In this document: piece after piece, positions 56,807 through 64,000 of the stretch
Position numbering within the stretch: position 1 is the first letter of the stretch
How the letters are laid out: every line of letters begins with the position of its first letter
Source of the DNA: CBDAQA01 sp965247815
GTDB taxonomy: Bacteria; Planctomycetota; Phycisphaerae; Tepidisphaerales; Tepidisphaeraceae
Direction: 5' to 3'
Assembly (NCBI GenBank): GCA_965247815.1
Contig: CBDFHW010000012.1
Coordinates: forward strand, 496,001-560,000
Length of the DNA: 64,000 bases
Made by a program: the position numbers and the translations under genes
Notes under the pieces: model-generated
Told to the model about the DNA's origin: nothing
What the model saw: the letters and a program-made list of their open reading frames with translations, nothing else
Databases searched by the model: none

Positions 56807-59394
56807 TACACGTCGAGATTTTTAACCTCCAGCGCGTGCTCTTCGATGAACGCCCGGCGGCGTTCGACGTCTTCGCCCATCAGGACGCTGAACATGCGCT
56901 CGGCCTCGGCGGCTTCCAGCAGGTTGACGCGGAGCAGCACCCGCTTGCTGGGGTCCAGCGTGGTTTCCCAGAGCTGTTCGCTGTTCATTTCGCCCAGCCC
57001 TTTGAAGCGCTTAACCTCGATCTGCTGTTTGGCCATGGCGTGCACTTTCGGCACGATTTGTGACACGCCGGCCACTTCGGTGATCTTTTCTTCGTTCGAC
57101 AAGGCGTACTTGGTCGCCAGCTTCTCGCCGCTGACTGATTCTTCCTGGGTGAGGTAATAGTCTTCGATAGCGACGTTGTACGACTCGAGCTGGGCGAACA
57201 GCCGTTCGAGCTCTTTGACTTCGTGAAGTTCCTGGTTCTTCTGCAGCCGGGCCCAGTGGGCCTGCTTGGCGGCGGTCTCGGCGGGGGTGACGACGGCGGC
57301 GGTTTCAGCGGTGGTTTGACCGACCGCGTCGACCGGCAGGTCGTCGGCTGCGGACAGCTTGTGACCGCGGAGGTATTCGTCGCGTTGGTCGCTGGTGTGG
57401 AAATATTTTTCCTCGCCGTCGACGACCACGCGATACGTCGGCAGGGTTTGCCCGCCCTCACGGAGTGCCAAGAATTCGGCGAAGTCGATGCCCCGCCGTT
57501 GGACCACGGTCGCGAGTTCTTCCAGGCGGTTGAGCGCTTCGATCAGCTTGGCCAGCTCGTCGCCGACGATCCGGCGGACTTCTATGCCGTCGTCGTTGCG
57601 GATGATGAGCGTGGTGCCGTCGCTGCCGAGCGTGGTTAGCGTCTGTCGCATCGTGCGTTCGTTCAGAACGTATTCGCTTTTTTTCCGGCGGATGACTTCG
57701 TACAACGGCGGCTGCGCGACATACACCCGGCCGGCGCGGATCAGTTCCTGCATGTGCCGAAAGAAAAACGTGAGCAGCAGCGTGCGGATGTGCGACCCGT
57801 CGACGTCGGCGTCGGTCATGATGATGATCTTGCCGTAGCGCCGCTTGGCTTCAGGTTGAAATCGTCGCGGATGCCGCAGCCGAGCGCCGCTGATGATCGT
57901 GCGAATTTCCTCGTGGCCGAGCATTTTGACGAGGTTGGCCTTCTCGACGTTCAGGATTTTACCCTTGAGCGCGAGGATGGCCTGGATGTTGGAATCGCGG
58001 CCCTGCTTGGCCGACCCGCCGGCCGAGTCACCTTCGACCAGGAACAGCTCGGTGTCTTCGTTGGACTTGCTCCGGCAGTCGGCCAGCTTGCCGGGCAGGC
58101 TGCCGCCTTCCAGACTGTTTTTTCGACGGGTCAGCTCGCGGGCCTTGCGGGCGGCCTCGCGGGCCTCGGCGGCGAGCATGCCTTTTTCGAAAATCGCCCG
58201 GCCTTCTTTCGGGTGCTCTTCTAGAAAGTTTCCGAGTTGTTCAGTCACCACCGACGAAACGAACCCTTCCATTTCCGGATTCAGCAGCTTGTCTTTGGTT
58301 TGCGATTCGAAGCTCGGCTCGGACAGTTTCACGCTGATCACGGCGATCAATCCTTCCCGCAGGTCGTCACCGCTGGGCCGGGTGTCTTTGATCCAACCCT
58401 TGGCCTCGGCGTGGCGGTTGATGGTGCCGGTCAAGGCGGTCTTGAACCCGCTGAGGTGCGTGCCGCCGTCGTGGTTGTTGATGTTGTTGGCAAACGTCAG
58501 GATCGTTTCGCTGTAGCCGTCGGCGTACTGCATCGCGAGTTCGACGGCCATGTTCGAAACCGGGTCTTCCCGCCTGATCATGATGACCGGGTGGACCGGG
58601 GTTTTGCCTTCGTTGAGGTGCTCGACGTATTGGATAAGGCCCTGCTCGAACTTGTAGACGTCTTTTTTGTCGACGCGCTCGTCGATGAAGATGATCTCGA
58701 CGCCGCTGTTGAGATAGGCCAGTTCGCGAAGCCGTTGCGCGAGGGTGGCGTGGATGAAGTTTACATCAGGGAACAGAGTGGCGTCGGGCTTGAACGAGAC
58801 CTTGGTGCCGGTCCGGCTGGTCTTGCCGATGACTTTCAGTTCCTTGGATTTTCGGCCGCGGGCGAACTCCATGTGGTGGATGTTGCCTTCCCGGCTGACT
58901 TCGACTTCGAGCCATTCGGAGACGAAGTTGACGACCGACGCGCCCACGCCGTGCAGCCCGCCGGAGGTTTTGTACGCGCTGCCTTCGGTGTGGTCGAATT
59001 TCCCGCCGGTGTTGAGGCTGGCGAAGACCATCTCGACGGCGGGGATGCCCGTGTCGGGGTGGATGCCGATCGGGATGCCGCGGCCGTCGTCGCTGACGGT
59101 GCAGCTGCCGTCGGGGGTGATCCGCACTTCCACGTGCTTGGCATGACCGGCGAGCGCTTCGTCGATCGAGTTGTCGACGATTTCATAAACCAGGTGATGC
59201 AACCCGCGCGGGTTGTACCCGCCGATGTACATACCCGGGCGCGTGCGGACGTGGTCGACGTTGTCGAGAGACCGGATCTGGTTTACCCCGTAATCGCTCT
59301 GGCCCGCGGCGGTGGACGGTGCAGTGACGGGCGGGGTTGCCGGTGCGTTTGCTGGGACTTCGGACGGGGCTTTGGTGACATCGGACTCGGACAT
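56806..59394 (-). CDS. gyrB: DNA gyrase subunit B
   Basis: GyrB is the ATPase subunit of gyrase, which adds negative supercoils. The 862-residue protein has the GHKL ATPase domain (MYIGGYNPRGLHHLVYEIVD, NSIDEALAGHA, DDGRGIPIGIHPDTG), the transducer (FANNINNHDGGTHLSGFKTA), the TOPRIM domain (LFLVEGDSAGGSAKQGRDSN and ITDADVDGSHIRTLLLTFFF-like MTDADVDGSHIRTLL) and the C-terminal VKRFKGLGEMNSEQLWETTL. About 100 extra residues (around 680-780) lie before the RFKGLGEMN block. ATG 59394 starts a 38-residue Ala/Pro-rich head (MSESDVTKAPSEVPANAPAT). gyrA is not in the window. No quinolone or coumarin resistance change was assessed. Confidence 0.97.
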   Translation of the reverse strand: MSESDVTKAPSEVPANAPATPPVTAPSTAAGQSDYGVNQIRSLDNVDHVRTRPGMYIGGYNPRGLHHLVYEIVDNSIDEALAGHAKHVEVRITPDGSCTVSDDGRGIPIGIHPDTGIPAVEMVFASLNTGGKFDHTEGSAYKTSGGLHGVGASVVNFVSEWLEVEVSREGNIHHMEFARGRKSKELKVIGKTSRTGTKVSFKPDATLFPDVNFIHATLAQRLRELAYLNSGVEIIFIDERVDKKDVYKFEQGLIQYVEHLNEGKTPVHPVIMIRREDPVSNMAVELAMQYADGYSETILTFANNINNHDGGTHLSGFKTALTGTINRHAEAKGWIKDTRPSGDDLREGLIAVISVKLSEPSFESQTKDKLLNPEMEGFVSSVVTEQLGNFLEEHPKEGRAIFEKGMLAAEAREAARKARELTRRKNSLEGGSLPGKLADCRSKSNEDTELFLVEGDSAGGSAKQGRDSNIQAILALKGKILNVEKANLVKMLGHEEIRTIISGARLRHPRRFQPEAKRRYGKIIIMTDADVDGSHIRTLLLTFFFRHMQELIRAGRVYVAQPPLYEVIRRKKSEYVLNERTMRQTLTTLGSDGTTLIIRNDDGIEVRRIVGDELAKLIEALNRLEELATVVQRRGIDFAEFLALREGGQTLPTYRVVVDGEEKYFHTSDQRDEYLRGHKLSAADDLPVDAVGQTTAETAAVVTPAETAAKQAHWARLQKNQELHEVKELERLFAQLESYNVAIEDYYLTQEESVSGEKLATKYALSNEEKITEVAGVSQIVPKVHAMAKQQIEVKRFKGLGEMNSEQLWETTLDPSKRVLLRVNLLEAAEAERMFSVLMGEDVERRRAFIEEHALEVKNLDV

Positions 59395-59645
59395 TTCGTT
59401 GACTCCTGAACCGGGGTAAACCGGTCGACATATTGGGCGCGCGACGGTTGCCGTGCGACTTGCGATCCGTGCAATAAAACTGCCAGATTCCACCCGGAAA
59501 ATCGGTGACGTGGACTGACGACTACATTATCGCGAAACCGGAGAATAATACTACGTTTGCGGCGCAAAAACGTGTGCGGAAAACCGCGGTTTTTCAAGCG
59601 CGGTTTTGTCCCGCAGCCTTGTAATTGCTGGGGTGGTATCGCGGT

Positions 59646-59701
59646 CTTTGGTAAAGGACGGAAATTCACTTGACGCGGTAAAGCCCGCGGGTTACTTTAC
59701 C
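59646..59701 (+). promoter_or_regulatory. Putative operator cluster with GGTAAAG and CTTTACC half-sites
   Basis: GGTAAAG occurs at 59650-59656 and 59677-59683, and CTTTACC at 59695-59701. The last two face each other as GCGGTAAAG, then CTTTACCACGC, across 11 bases. The cluster ends 22 bases before ATG 59724. A tighter version is at 60772-60786. A repressor site for the winged-helix protein encoded by the second gene is the likely reading. Confidence 0.55.
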
Positions 59702-59723
59702 ACGCAAAGAGAGAGAAGTGCAC

Positions 59724-60338
59724 ATGCGACTCAACGACGCCCTGGAACAAATCGCCGATATCCGGCTGCAAATGTCGCTGACACGAACCTTCCGCGGCGT
59801 CCGGTCGGCAACCACGTTGATGTCGGCGTTCGTTGCCGTCGCGACGGCGGTCGCACAATCCATCCTGATCCCTAACCCGGCAGTGGACATCGACCTGTAT
59901 CTGGCTCTTTGGTTCGGGTCGGGCCTGTTCTGCCTTGCGGTGGTGTCGATCGGGATTCTCGCTCGATACCGACGATCGGAATCCACCCTGGATCGTGAAT
60001 TGACGCTGGCCGTCGTGCGGCAGTTTATGCCGTGCCTGGTGATCGGCGGGTTGGTGACCTATGTGCTGGCGAGCGTAGCCTGGCAGAGCCTGTGGATCGT
60101 GCCGTCCCTTTGGACGCTTTTCTTCGGCATGGGCATTCTCGCCTGCCGGCAATTGCTCCCCGCGGGCACCTCGTTCGTCGGGCTGTTCTATTTGATGTGC
60201 GGGTTGATCTCGATGGCCTGGGCACGGACGCATTCCGCTTTTTCACCGCTGGCGATGGGAATCCCGTTCGGACTCGGGCAGGCGATGGCGGCCGGGGTTT
60301 TGTACTGGAGACTGGAGCGGAATCATGCCCCGGAATAA
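59724..60338 (+). CDS. Polytopic membrane protein upstream of a winged-helix regulator
   Basis: A 204-residue membrane protein with about six hydrophobic segments (MSAFVAVATAVAQSILI, LYLALWFGSGLFCLAVVSIG, QFMPCLVIGGLVTYVLASVA, SLWTLFFGMGILACRQLLPA, FVGLFYLMCGLISMAW, GIPFGLGQAMAAGVLYWRL). The N-terminus (LNDALEQIADIRLQMSLTRT) is a cytoplasmic amphipathic helix. GAGAGAGAAG precedes ATG 59724. It overlaps the regulator gene by 14 bases, so the two are co-translated. Pairs of this kind (multi-pass protein plus PF13601 regulator) recur in several phyla, but the function is unknown. Confidence 0.75.
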   Translation: MRLNDALEQIADIRLQMSLTRTFRGVRSATTLMSAFVAVATAVAQSILIPNPAVDIDLYLALWFGSGLFCLAVVSIGILARYRRSESTLDRELTLAVVRQFMPCLVIGGLVTYVLASVAWQSLWIVPSLWTLFFGMGILACRQLLPAGTSFVGLFYLMCGLISMAWARTHSAFSPLAMGIPFGLGQAMAAGVLYWRLERNHAPE

Positions 60339-60729
60339 CGACCCCGCCAAATACGCAACCGGTCCCAAGTCGACCACCGGGCGGTTCGCCTACGAAGGGC
60401 TCGAGCGCGTCATTCACGAGAAGGCCCGGCTCAGCATTCTGGCCTCGCTGGCCGCGCACGAAGGCGGTCTTTTGTTTAATGAGTTGAAAACGCTCTGCAA
60501 GCTCACCGACGGGAACCTGAGCCGGCAACTGACGCTGCTGCAGGAGACCGGGCTCGTCGAGACCTGGAAGGGAACGCGGAACAACCGCCCGTCCACGCTC
60601 GCAAAGCTGACCACCGACGGCCGGGCGCGGTTTCTTGAATACATCAGCGTGCTCGAAGGCCTCGTCTCCGACGCGTTGTCCGTCCCGGGCGTCCATCCTG
60701 CCGCGCGGGCCCGTCTCTCTACGACCTGA
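60325..60729 (+). CDS. Winged-helix transcriptional regulator (PF13601-like)
   Basis: A 134-residue DNA-binding protein. GLERVIHEKARLSILASLAA, then LLFNELKTLCKLTDGNLSRQ and LTLLQETGLVETWKG, form the helix-turn-helix, and RPSTLAKLTTDGRARFLEYI is the wing and last helix. This matches the winged-helix group of MarR/ArsR-like fold, in which the recognition helix is the DGNLSRQLTLL stretch. It overlaps the membrane-protein gene. Inverted GGTAAAG sites before that gene and just downstream of this one suggest that it represses its own operon and the next one. The effector is unknown. Confidence 0.85.
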   Translation: MPRNNDPAKYATGPKSTTGRFAYEGLERVIHEKARLSILASLAAHEGGLLFNELKTLCKLTDGNLSRQLTLLQETGLVETWKGTRNNRPSTLAKLTTDGRARFLEYISVLEGLVSDALSVPGVHPAARARLSTT

Positions 60730-60771
60730 ATATGAACCACCGACGCCCCGGCATTTTCTCAGGAATACAAG

Positions 60772-60786
60772 CTTTACATGGTAAAG
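60772..60786 (+). promoter_or_regulatory. Putative operator CTTTACATGGTAAAG
   Basis: A 15-base dyad, CTTTAC and GTAAAG around ATG. It lies 43 bases after the regulator stop and 251 bases before the next clear gene. The same half-site is repeated upstream of 59724. The stretch 60795-61037 holds only an unsupported 56-codon frame. Confidence 0.6.
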
Positions 60787-61037
60787 TAAGTTGGATGACG
60801 ACCCTCATTCGTCTTGTGATTTACGCCGACTGGCGTCCGTCGGGGCTGCGGCGTGTGTTCAAATCGGCGGTGGCGTCGTCGCAACTGTTATCCGACACGG
60901 CCCGGCAACGGGGCTCGCGGCGTGCGCATCGCTCGTTGCGTCGCATTCCGTCGGCCCGGGGTTGAGGGTCGCCGTTCGTGCTCGCGTGAACGCCGGGCAA
61001 ATCGGGCTGGCACTATTGGTTTTATTGGGAGATTGTC

Positions 61038-61889
61038 ATGCTGAACTGGATTCGTGCCTTGGACCGTGTGCTTCGCGGTGAGGCGACGTCGATCGCGACC
61101 CTTCGCCGGGCCGACCTCGACGTGCCCGTGTGGGGAATGCTGGTATTGATCGACGTGCTCGGGCTGATCTACGGCCTGTGCATGGGCGTGTATGGGTTGG
61201 CCGGTGGCGGTGACGCCTGGAAGCAGACGGTTTCGTGCATGTTCAAGGTGCCGGCCTTGTTCCTGCTTACCTTGTTGGTGACGTTCCCGTCTCTGTATGT
61301 CTTTAACGCGATGGTCGGTTCGCGACTGACCTACCGGGCGATGACCCGGCTGTTGGTTGCGGCACTGGCGGTGATGCTCGCGGTGCTGGCGTCGATCGGG
61401 CCGATCGTCGCGTTCTTGGCCTTCACGACCACCAGCGTGCCGTTCATGTTCCTGTTGAACGTGGCGGTCTACGCGACTGCCGGGCTGTTGGGGATGGCGT
61501 TTCTGTTGCAGAGTCTGCACCGACTCGCGGTCGTGCAGCAGACGGGCATGTCCGGAGCCGCGGCAATCTTGCCGGTCGAAACCGCTTCGCAGCTAATTGT
61601 CGACACCCGGGACTGGACAGTGGGGCAGGAACAGGCGGTGACGCCCCCGCCGTTGCCGGCAGGCACAGCTTTGGGAGCGCTGCAGGGCACGGGCGACCAT
61701 TTATTCTACGGCCACGTTCGATCGGTCTTCCGCATCTGGGTGCTGGTCTTCGGTTTGGTCGGCGCGCAGATGGCCTGGGTGCTACGTCCGTTTATTCCTC
61801 ACCCGCATCAGGCGTTCGCGCTATTCCGGCCGATCGGCTCGAACTTTTTCGAAGCGGTGTGGAACAACCTGCAGAACCTGATGCGTTAA
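61038..61889 (+). CDS. Membrane protein, QMAWVLRPF family, paralog 1
   Basis: A 283-residue protein with about six membrane segments (VWGMLVLIDVLGLIYGLCMG, VPALFLLTLLVTFPSLYVFN, LLVAALAVMLAVLASIGPIV, FMFLLNVAVYATAGLLGMAF and others). Between 175 and 220 a soluble stretch (QLIVDTRDWTVGQEQAVTPP) interrupts them. The signature AQMAWVLRPFIPHPHQAFAL near the end is shared with the next gene product (IQMAWVLRPFVGGPGEATTF), as is KVP.L at the second segment. The two are paralogs. I have seen QMAWVLRPF in proteins of unknown function from several phyla. ATG 61038 is preceded by GGGAG. Likely regulated by the winged-helix protein upstream. Confidence 0.75.
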   Translation: MLNWIRALDRVLRGEATSIATLRRADLDVPVWGMLVLIDVLGLIYGLCMGVYGLAGGGDAWKQTVSCMFKVPALFLLTLLVTFPSLYVFNAMVGSRLTYRAMTRLLVAALAVMLAVLASIGPIVAFLAFTTTSVPFMFLLNVAVYATAGLLGMAFLLQSLHRLAVVQQTGMSGAAAILPVETASQLIVDTRDWTVGQEQAVTPPPLPAGTALGALQGTGDHLFYGHVRSVFRIWVLVFGLVGAQMAWVLRPFIPHPHQAFALFRPIGSNFFEAVWNNLQNLMR

Positions 61890-61949
61890 GTGCGGGCGCG
61901 ACCCGCGACCGGCCGATCCATACGCGTTTTGAAATCTGGCGGAATCGTC

Positions 61950-62606
61950 ATGCCCCTCATCCCGGCCCTGCTGCGTGGTTCGCCTTTGATTTCCGGCCGG
62001 CGGGTTCGCCTGCGGGAACTGGTGTTGATCGTTGTCCTGTTCGGCAGTTTTTACGGACTGGTGATGGGCACCTTCGGCGGGCCCGGGGGGGCTCGCTGGG
62101 GGCAGCCATTTTATTCCGCCTTGAAGGTCCCGATGCTGATGGGCGTCTCGTTCGCATTGACCGTGCCGAGCTTTTTCGTGCTCAACACGCTGACCGGGCT
62201 GCGGGCGGACTTCGGCCGGGCGCTGCGTGCGGTGGCCGCCGCCCAGGCGGGGCTGGTGATCACGCTGGCCTCGCTCGCGCCGTTCACGGGGCTGTGGTAT
62301 TTGTCCTGCGTCGACTACACCACAGCGGTGCTGTTCAACGGCCTGATGTTTGCGATCGCCACGGCGGCGGGGCAGGTGCTGCTCCGACGGTTTTACCGCG
62401 ACCTGATCGCTCTCGATCCGAAGCATAAAACGTTGCTCCGAGCGTGGACGGTTGTGTATTCTTTCATCGCCATACAGATGGCCTGGGTGCTGCGTCCGTT
62501 CGTCGGCGGGCCGGGCGAGGCGACCACGTTCCTGCGACCGACCGCGTGGGGCAATGCGTATGTGGTGATCGGCGAGATGATCTGGCGGTGGGTGCGCAAG
62601 ATCTGA
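61950..62606 (+). CDS. Membrane protein, QMAWVLRPF family, paralog 2
   Basis: A 218-residue membrane protein starting MPLIPALLRGSPLISGRRVR. Segments include LRELVLIVVLFGSFYGLVMG, VPMLMGVSFALTVPSFFVLN, AAAQAGLVITLASLAPFTGL and LFNGLMFAIATAAGQVLLRR. It shares IQMAWVLRPF and the overall order with the upstream protein but lacks that protein's soluble insert. ATG 61950 is chosen (GGCGGA 6 bases before), although GTG 61890 directly after the upstream stop is possible and would add 20 residues. Co-transcription with paralog 1 is likely. Confidence 0.72.
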   Translation: MPLIPALLRGSPLISGRRVRLRELVLIVVLFGSFYGLVMGTFGGPGGARWGQPFYSALKVPMLMGVSFALTVPSFFVLNTLTGLRADFGRALRAVAAAQAGLVITLASLAPFTGLWYLSCVDYTTAVLFNGLMFAIATAAGQVLLRRFYRDLIALDPKHKTLLRAWTVVYSFIAIQMAWVLRPFVGGPGEATTFLRPTAWGNAYVVIGEMIWRWVRKI

Positions 62607-62667
62607 ACCGCTCGCCTGTTGTTCCCGCGACGGTTAAGCTCCGGGCGTGTTTAACGCGGGAGTTTGC

Positions 62668-63642
62668 ATGCGGGCGATTGCGGTTACGGCGTTGTTGTTG
62701 AGCTGCTGCGTCGCGGCGGGTGCGCCGGTGACTCAACCGGCGGGGAAGCTCGCGCACATTGCGGTGGACGTGAAAGCGAAAGAAGTCCGCGTCGACTGCG
62801 AAGCGGTGAAGGCGGATTACCCATTGGAATTCCTTGCAGTCGTGACCAACACCAACGAATACGAGGCGATCGTGCGGACCGACGCCCGGCCGTCGGATTT
62901 CCATTTGGCGCTTTTGATGATCGGGTTAAAACCGGGTCAGCCGGTGCGGTACTCGGACGCGACCAAGGCGTGGTTACCCCCGACGGGCCCGCCGGTCGAC
63001 GTCTGGTTCGAATACCAGAAGGACGGGCAGAGCGTAAAGGTGCCGGCCTACCGGTGGATGCGGGACGTGAAGACCAAGAAAGAGGCCCCGCCGATGGCCT
63101 GGGTCTTCACCGGGTCGAAGGTGATGGAAGACCACACCTACGCGGCCGACGCGACCGGGTGCCTGGTCGGTGTGATCAATAACGAGTACTCGGTTCTGGA
63201 CGTGCCGGCGTTAAAATCCCGGGCGCTCGAAGCCCGGGACTTTGAACGGAACCCCGGCCTGATGCCGCCGACCGGGACGGCCGTCACGATGGTGCTCACG
63301 CCCGCGATCGACCAGACCACGACGAGGCCCACGACCCGGGCGGGTGCGGGCGACGACGTGAACTCGGCGGTGGTCGGGGCACCGGCAGCGACTACTGCGT
63401 TGTCCGACGTGCACATTGATCAGGCGAAGGTCGACCGTCTGAAACAACACTGGGCCGACTCGGTCGCCCCGCACCGGGCGGCACTTAAACAGGCGGCGCA
63501 GGCTCATTACCAGGCGATCACCGACCTGCGCCGGGAACAGCAGCGGTTGATCGACGAGGCGGACCGCATTCAGCGGACGGTCGACGAGCTGGAAAAGCAG
63601 TATCAGGACATGACGACCCCGCAACCCGAGCCGACCCCGTGA
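62668..63642 (+). CDS. Exported YdjY-domain protein with coiled-coil tail
   Basis: A 324-residue exported protein. The signal peptide is MRAIAVTALLLSCCVAAGA, selecting ATG 62668. Residues about 30-180 match the YdjY domain: VDVKAKEVRVDCEAVKADYP, LEFLAVVTNTNEYEAIVRTD, ARPSDFHLALLMIGLKPGQP. The C-terminal part is a coiled coil (DRLKQHWADSVAPHRAALKQ, LRREQQRLIDEADRIQRTVD). Codons near 63211-63240 include a CCCGGGC/GCCCGGG hairpin (LKSRALEARDFE) that may be a small repeat. The TGA overlaps the GTG of the next gene. YdjY function is not established. Confidence 0.8.
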   Translation: MRAIAVTALLLSCCVAAGAPVTQPAGKLAHIAVDVKAKEVRVDCEAVKADYPLEFLAVVTNTNEYEAIVRTDARPSDFHLALLMIGLKPGQPVRYSDATKAWLPPTGPPVDVWFEYQKDGQSVKVPAYRWMRDVKTKKEAPPMAWVFTGSKVMEDHTYAADATGCLVGVINNEYSVLDVPALKSRALEARDFERNPGLMPPTGTAVTMVLTPAIDQTTTRPTTRAGAGDDVNSAVVGAPAATTALSDVHIDQAKVDRLKQHWADSVAPHRAALKQAAQAHYQAITDLRREQQRLIDEADRIQRTVDELEKQYQDMTTPQPEPTP

Positions 63643-64000
63643 ACGACCGGCAGGACGCGTGGTGGATGCTCGCCGCCGCAGCCGTGGCGGCGGGCGTGGG
63701 CTGTGCCGCGTGCTACGCTGCGGCCGGGCCGTCGCTCGATTTTTACCTGGGTTGCCTGGCGTTTTCCGCACTGATTTGTCCGGTCTTAGTGACGGTTTCG
63801 ATTCGGTCGATCCACTCCTGGGCGATGGCGGCAATGATCTGGTTGGTGTTCGCGGTCGCGTGGTTCGCCGCCGGGGAGAAGGCTGAGATTTCCGTCGGGC
63901 AGGTCGCGGTGTGCGTGACCGTCCTGGCCGGCACGATTGGTGTGATGACGGCGGTGACGCGGTTGCTCGTGCGGTGCGGGGTGCCGATGTTTCTGGCGTC
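63639..64000 (+). CDS. Membrane protein, cut by the window end
   Basis: A frame starting at GTG 63639, which overlaps the previous stop (GTGA), stays open for 120 codons to the end of the window. It reads MNDRQDAWWMLAAAAVAAGV, then GCAACYAAAGPSLDFYLGCL and SIHSWAMAAMIWLVFAVAWF, with segments of VAVCVTVLAGTIGVMTAVTR. These are at least four membrane helices. Family is not recognisable from the fragment. The coupled start indicates that it belongs with the YdjY-domain gene. Confidence 0.65.
   Translation, partial: MNDRQDAWWMLAAAAVAAGVGCAACYAAAGPSLDFYLGCLAFSALICPVLVTVSIRSIHSWAMAAMIWLVFAVAWFAAGEKAEISVGQVAVCVTVLAGTIGVMTAVTRLLVRCGVPMFLA

Noticed and set aside
59577..59610. Hairpin upstream of gyrB as a terminator
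   Set aside because: AAAACCGCGGTTTT sits upstream of gyrB on its strand and before a plus-strand operon, where no transcript is expected to end; it may be a repeat, but only two such palindromes were seen.
60795..60965. 56-codon frame just after the CTTTACATGGTAAAG dyad
   Set aside because: Arg-rich sequence without any fold pattern and no ribosome-binding site; position after the dyad alone is not enough.

Overview
The window is about 64 kb of GC-rich bacterial chromosome. It most likely comes from a planctomycete (Planctomycetota), probably of the Phycisphaerae type; that placement is inference. It rests on an LEPR-XLL type N-terminus on a secreted repeat protein, a PEP-CTERM tail on a decayed gene, lipid A synthesis (lpxD), a MoxR-DUF58-BatA-VWA operon, a tiny protein ending in a GFEPVPGKKP-type motif, and a very dense load of dispersed palindromic repeats. 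No tRNA, rRNA, CRISPR array or replication origin was recognised.

Layout. 0.1-11 kb: EF-P with an unusual loop tip, an orphan ZnuB-type permease, an MBL-fold hydrolase, a secreted PKD/beta-helix protein, a Tat-exported Rieske protein, an adenylate kinase and RNase R. 11-19.4 kb: a truncated nucleotidyltransferase pair, a toxin-antitoxin locus whose toxin is broken by one stop codon, and the MoxR/DUF58/BatA/VWA membrane operon. 19.4-21.6 kb: a lower-GC islet with HEPN, a small partner and an Mrr-type nuclease. 21.8-33.5 kb: ABC-F ATPase, LpxD, Uma2, DUF1015, small proteins, HAD phosphatase, an FG-GAP protein, a MobA-like enzyme and a PEP-CTERM pseudogene. 33.7-48.7 kb: a TPR protein, a lipoprotein hydrolase with a coupled small membrane protein, a CNT nucleoside transporter, an HSP90-like ATPase, tandem DUF3467, an oxidoreductase, UDP-sugar pyrophosphorylase, IspD and NAD synthetase. 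48.8-50.2 kb: a complete IS110-family element with a probable bridge RNA, sitting inside a dispersed repeat. 50.3-59.4 kb: NAD kinase, a membrane TPR glycosyltransferase-like protein, a carotenoid desaturase, a phosphoesterase and GyrB. 59.6-64 kb: a putative regulated membrane module with a winged-helix regulator, GGTAAAG/CTTTACC operators, two paralogous membrane proteins, a YdjY-domain protein and a membrane protein cut by the window end.

Themes. At least ten families of short inverted repeats lie between genes, and several have entered genes: one pair is read in frame inside the BatA-like protein, others supply stop codons, and one forms the tail of IspD. Many genes have a TANNNT -10-like hexamer only 6-9 bases before the start codon, which suggests frequent leaderless transcripts. 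The strongest single observation is the IS110 element. Its ends can be defined by the interrupted repeat and share a CT core, and the leader before the recombinase folds into loops that carry matches to both the target and the element end.
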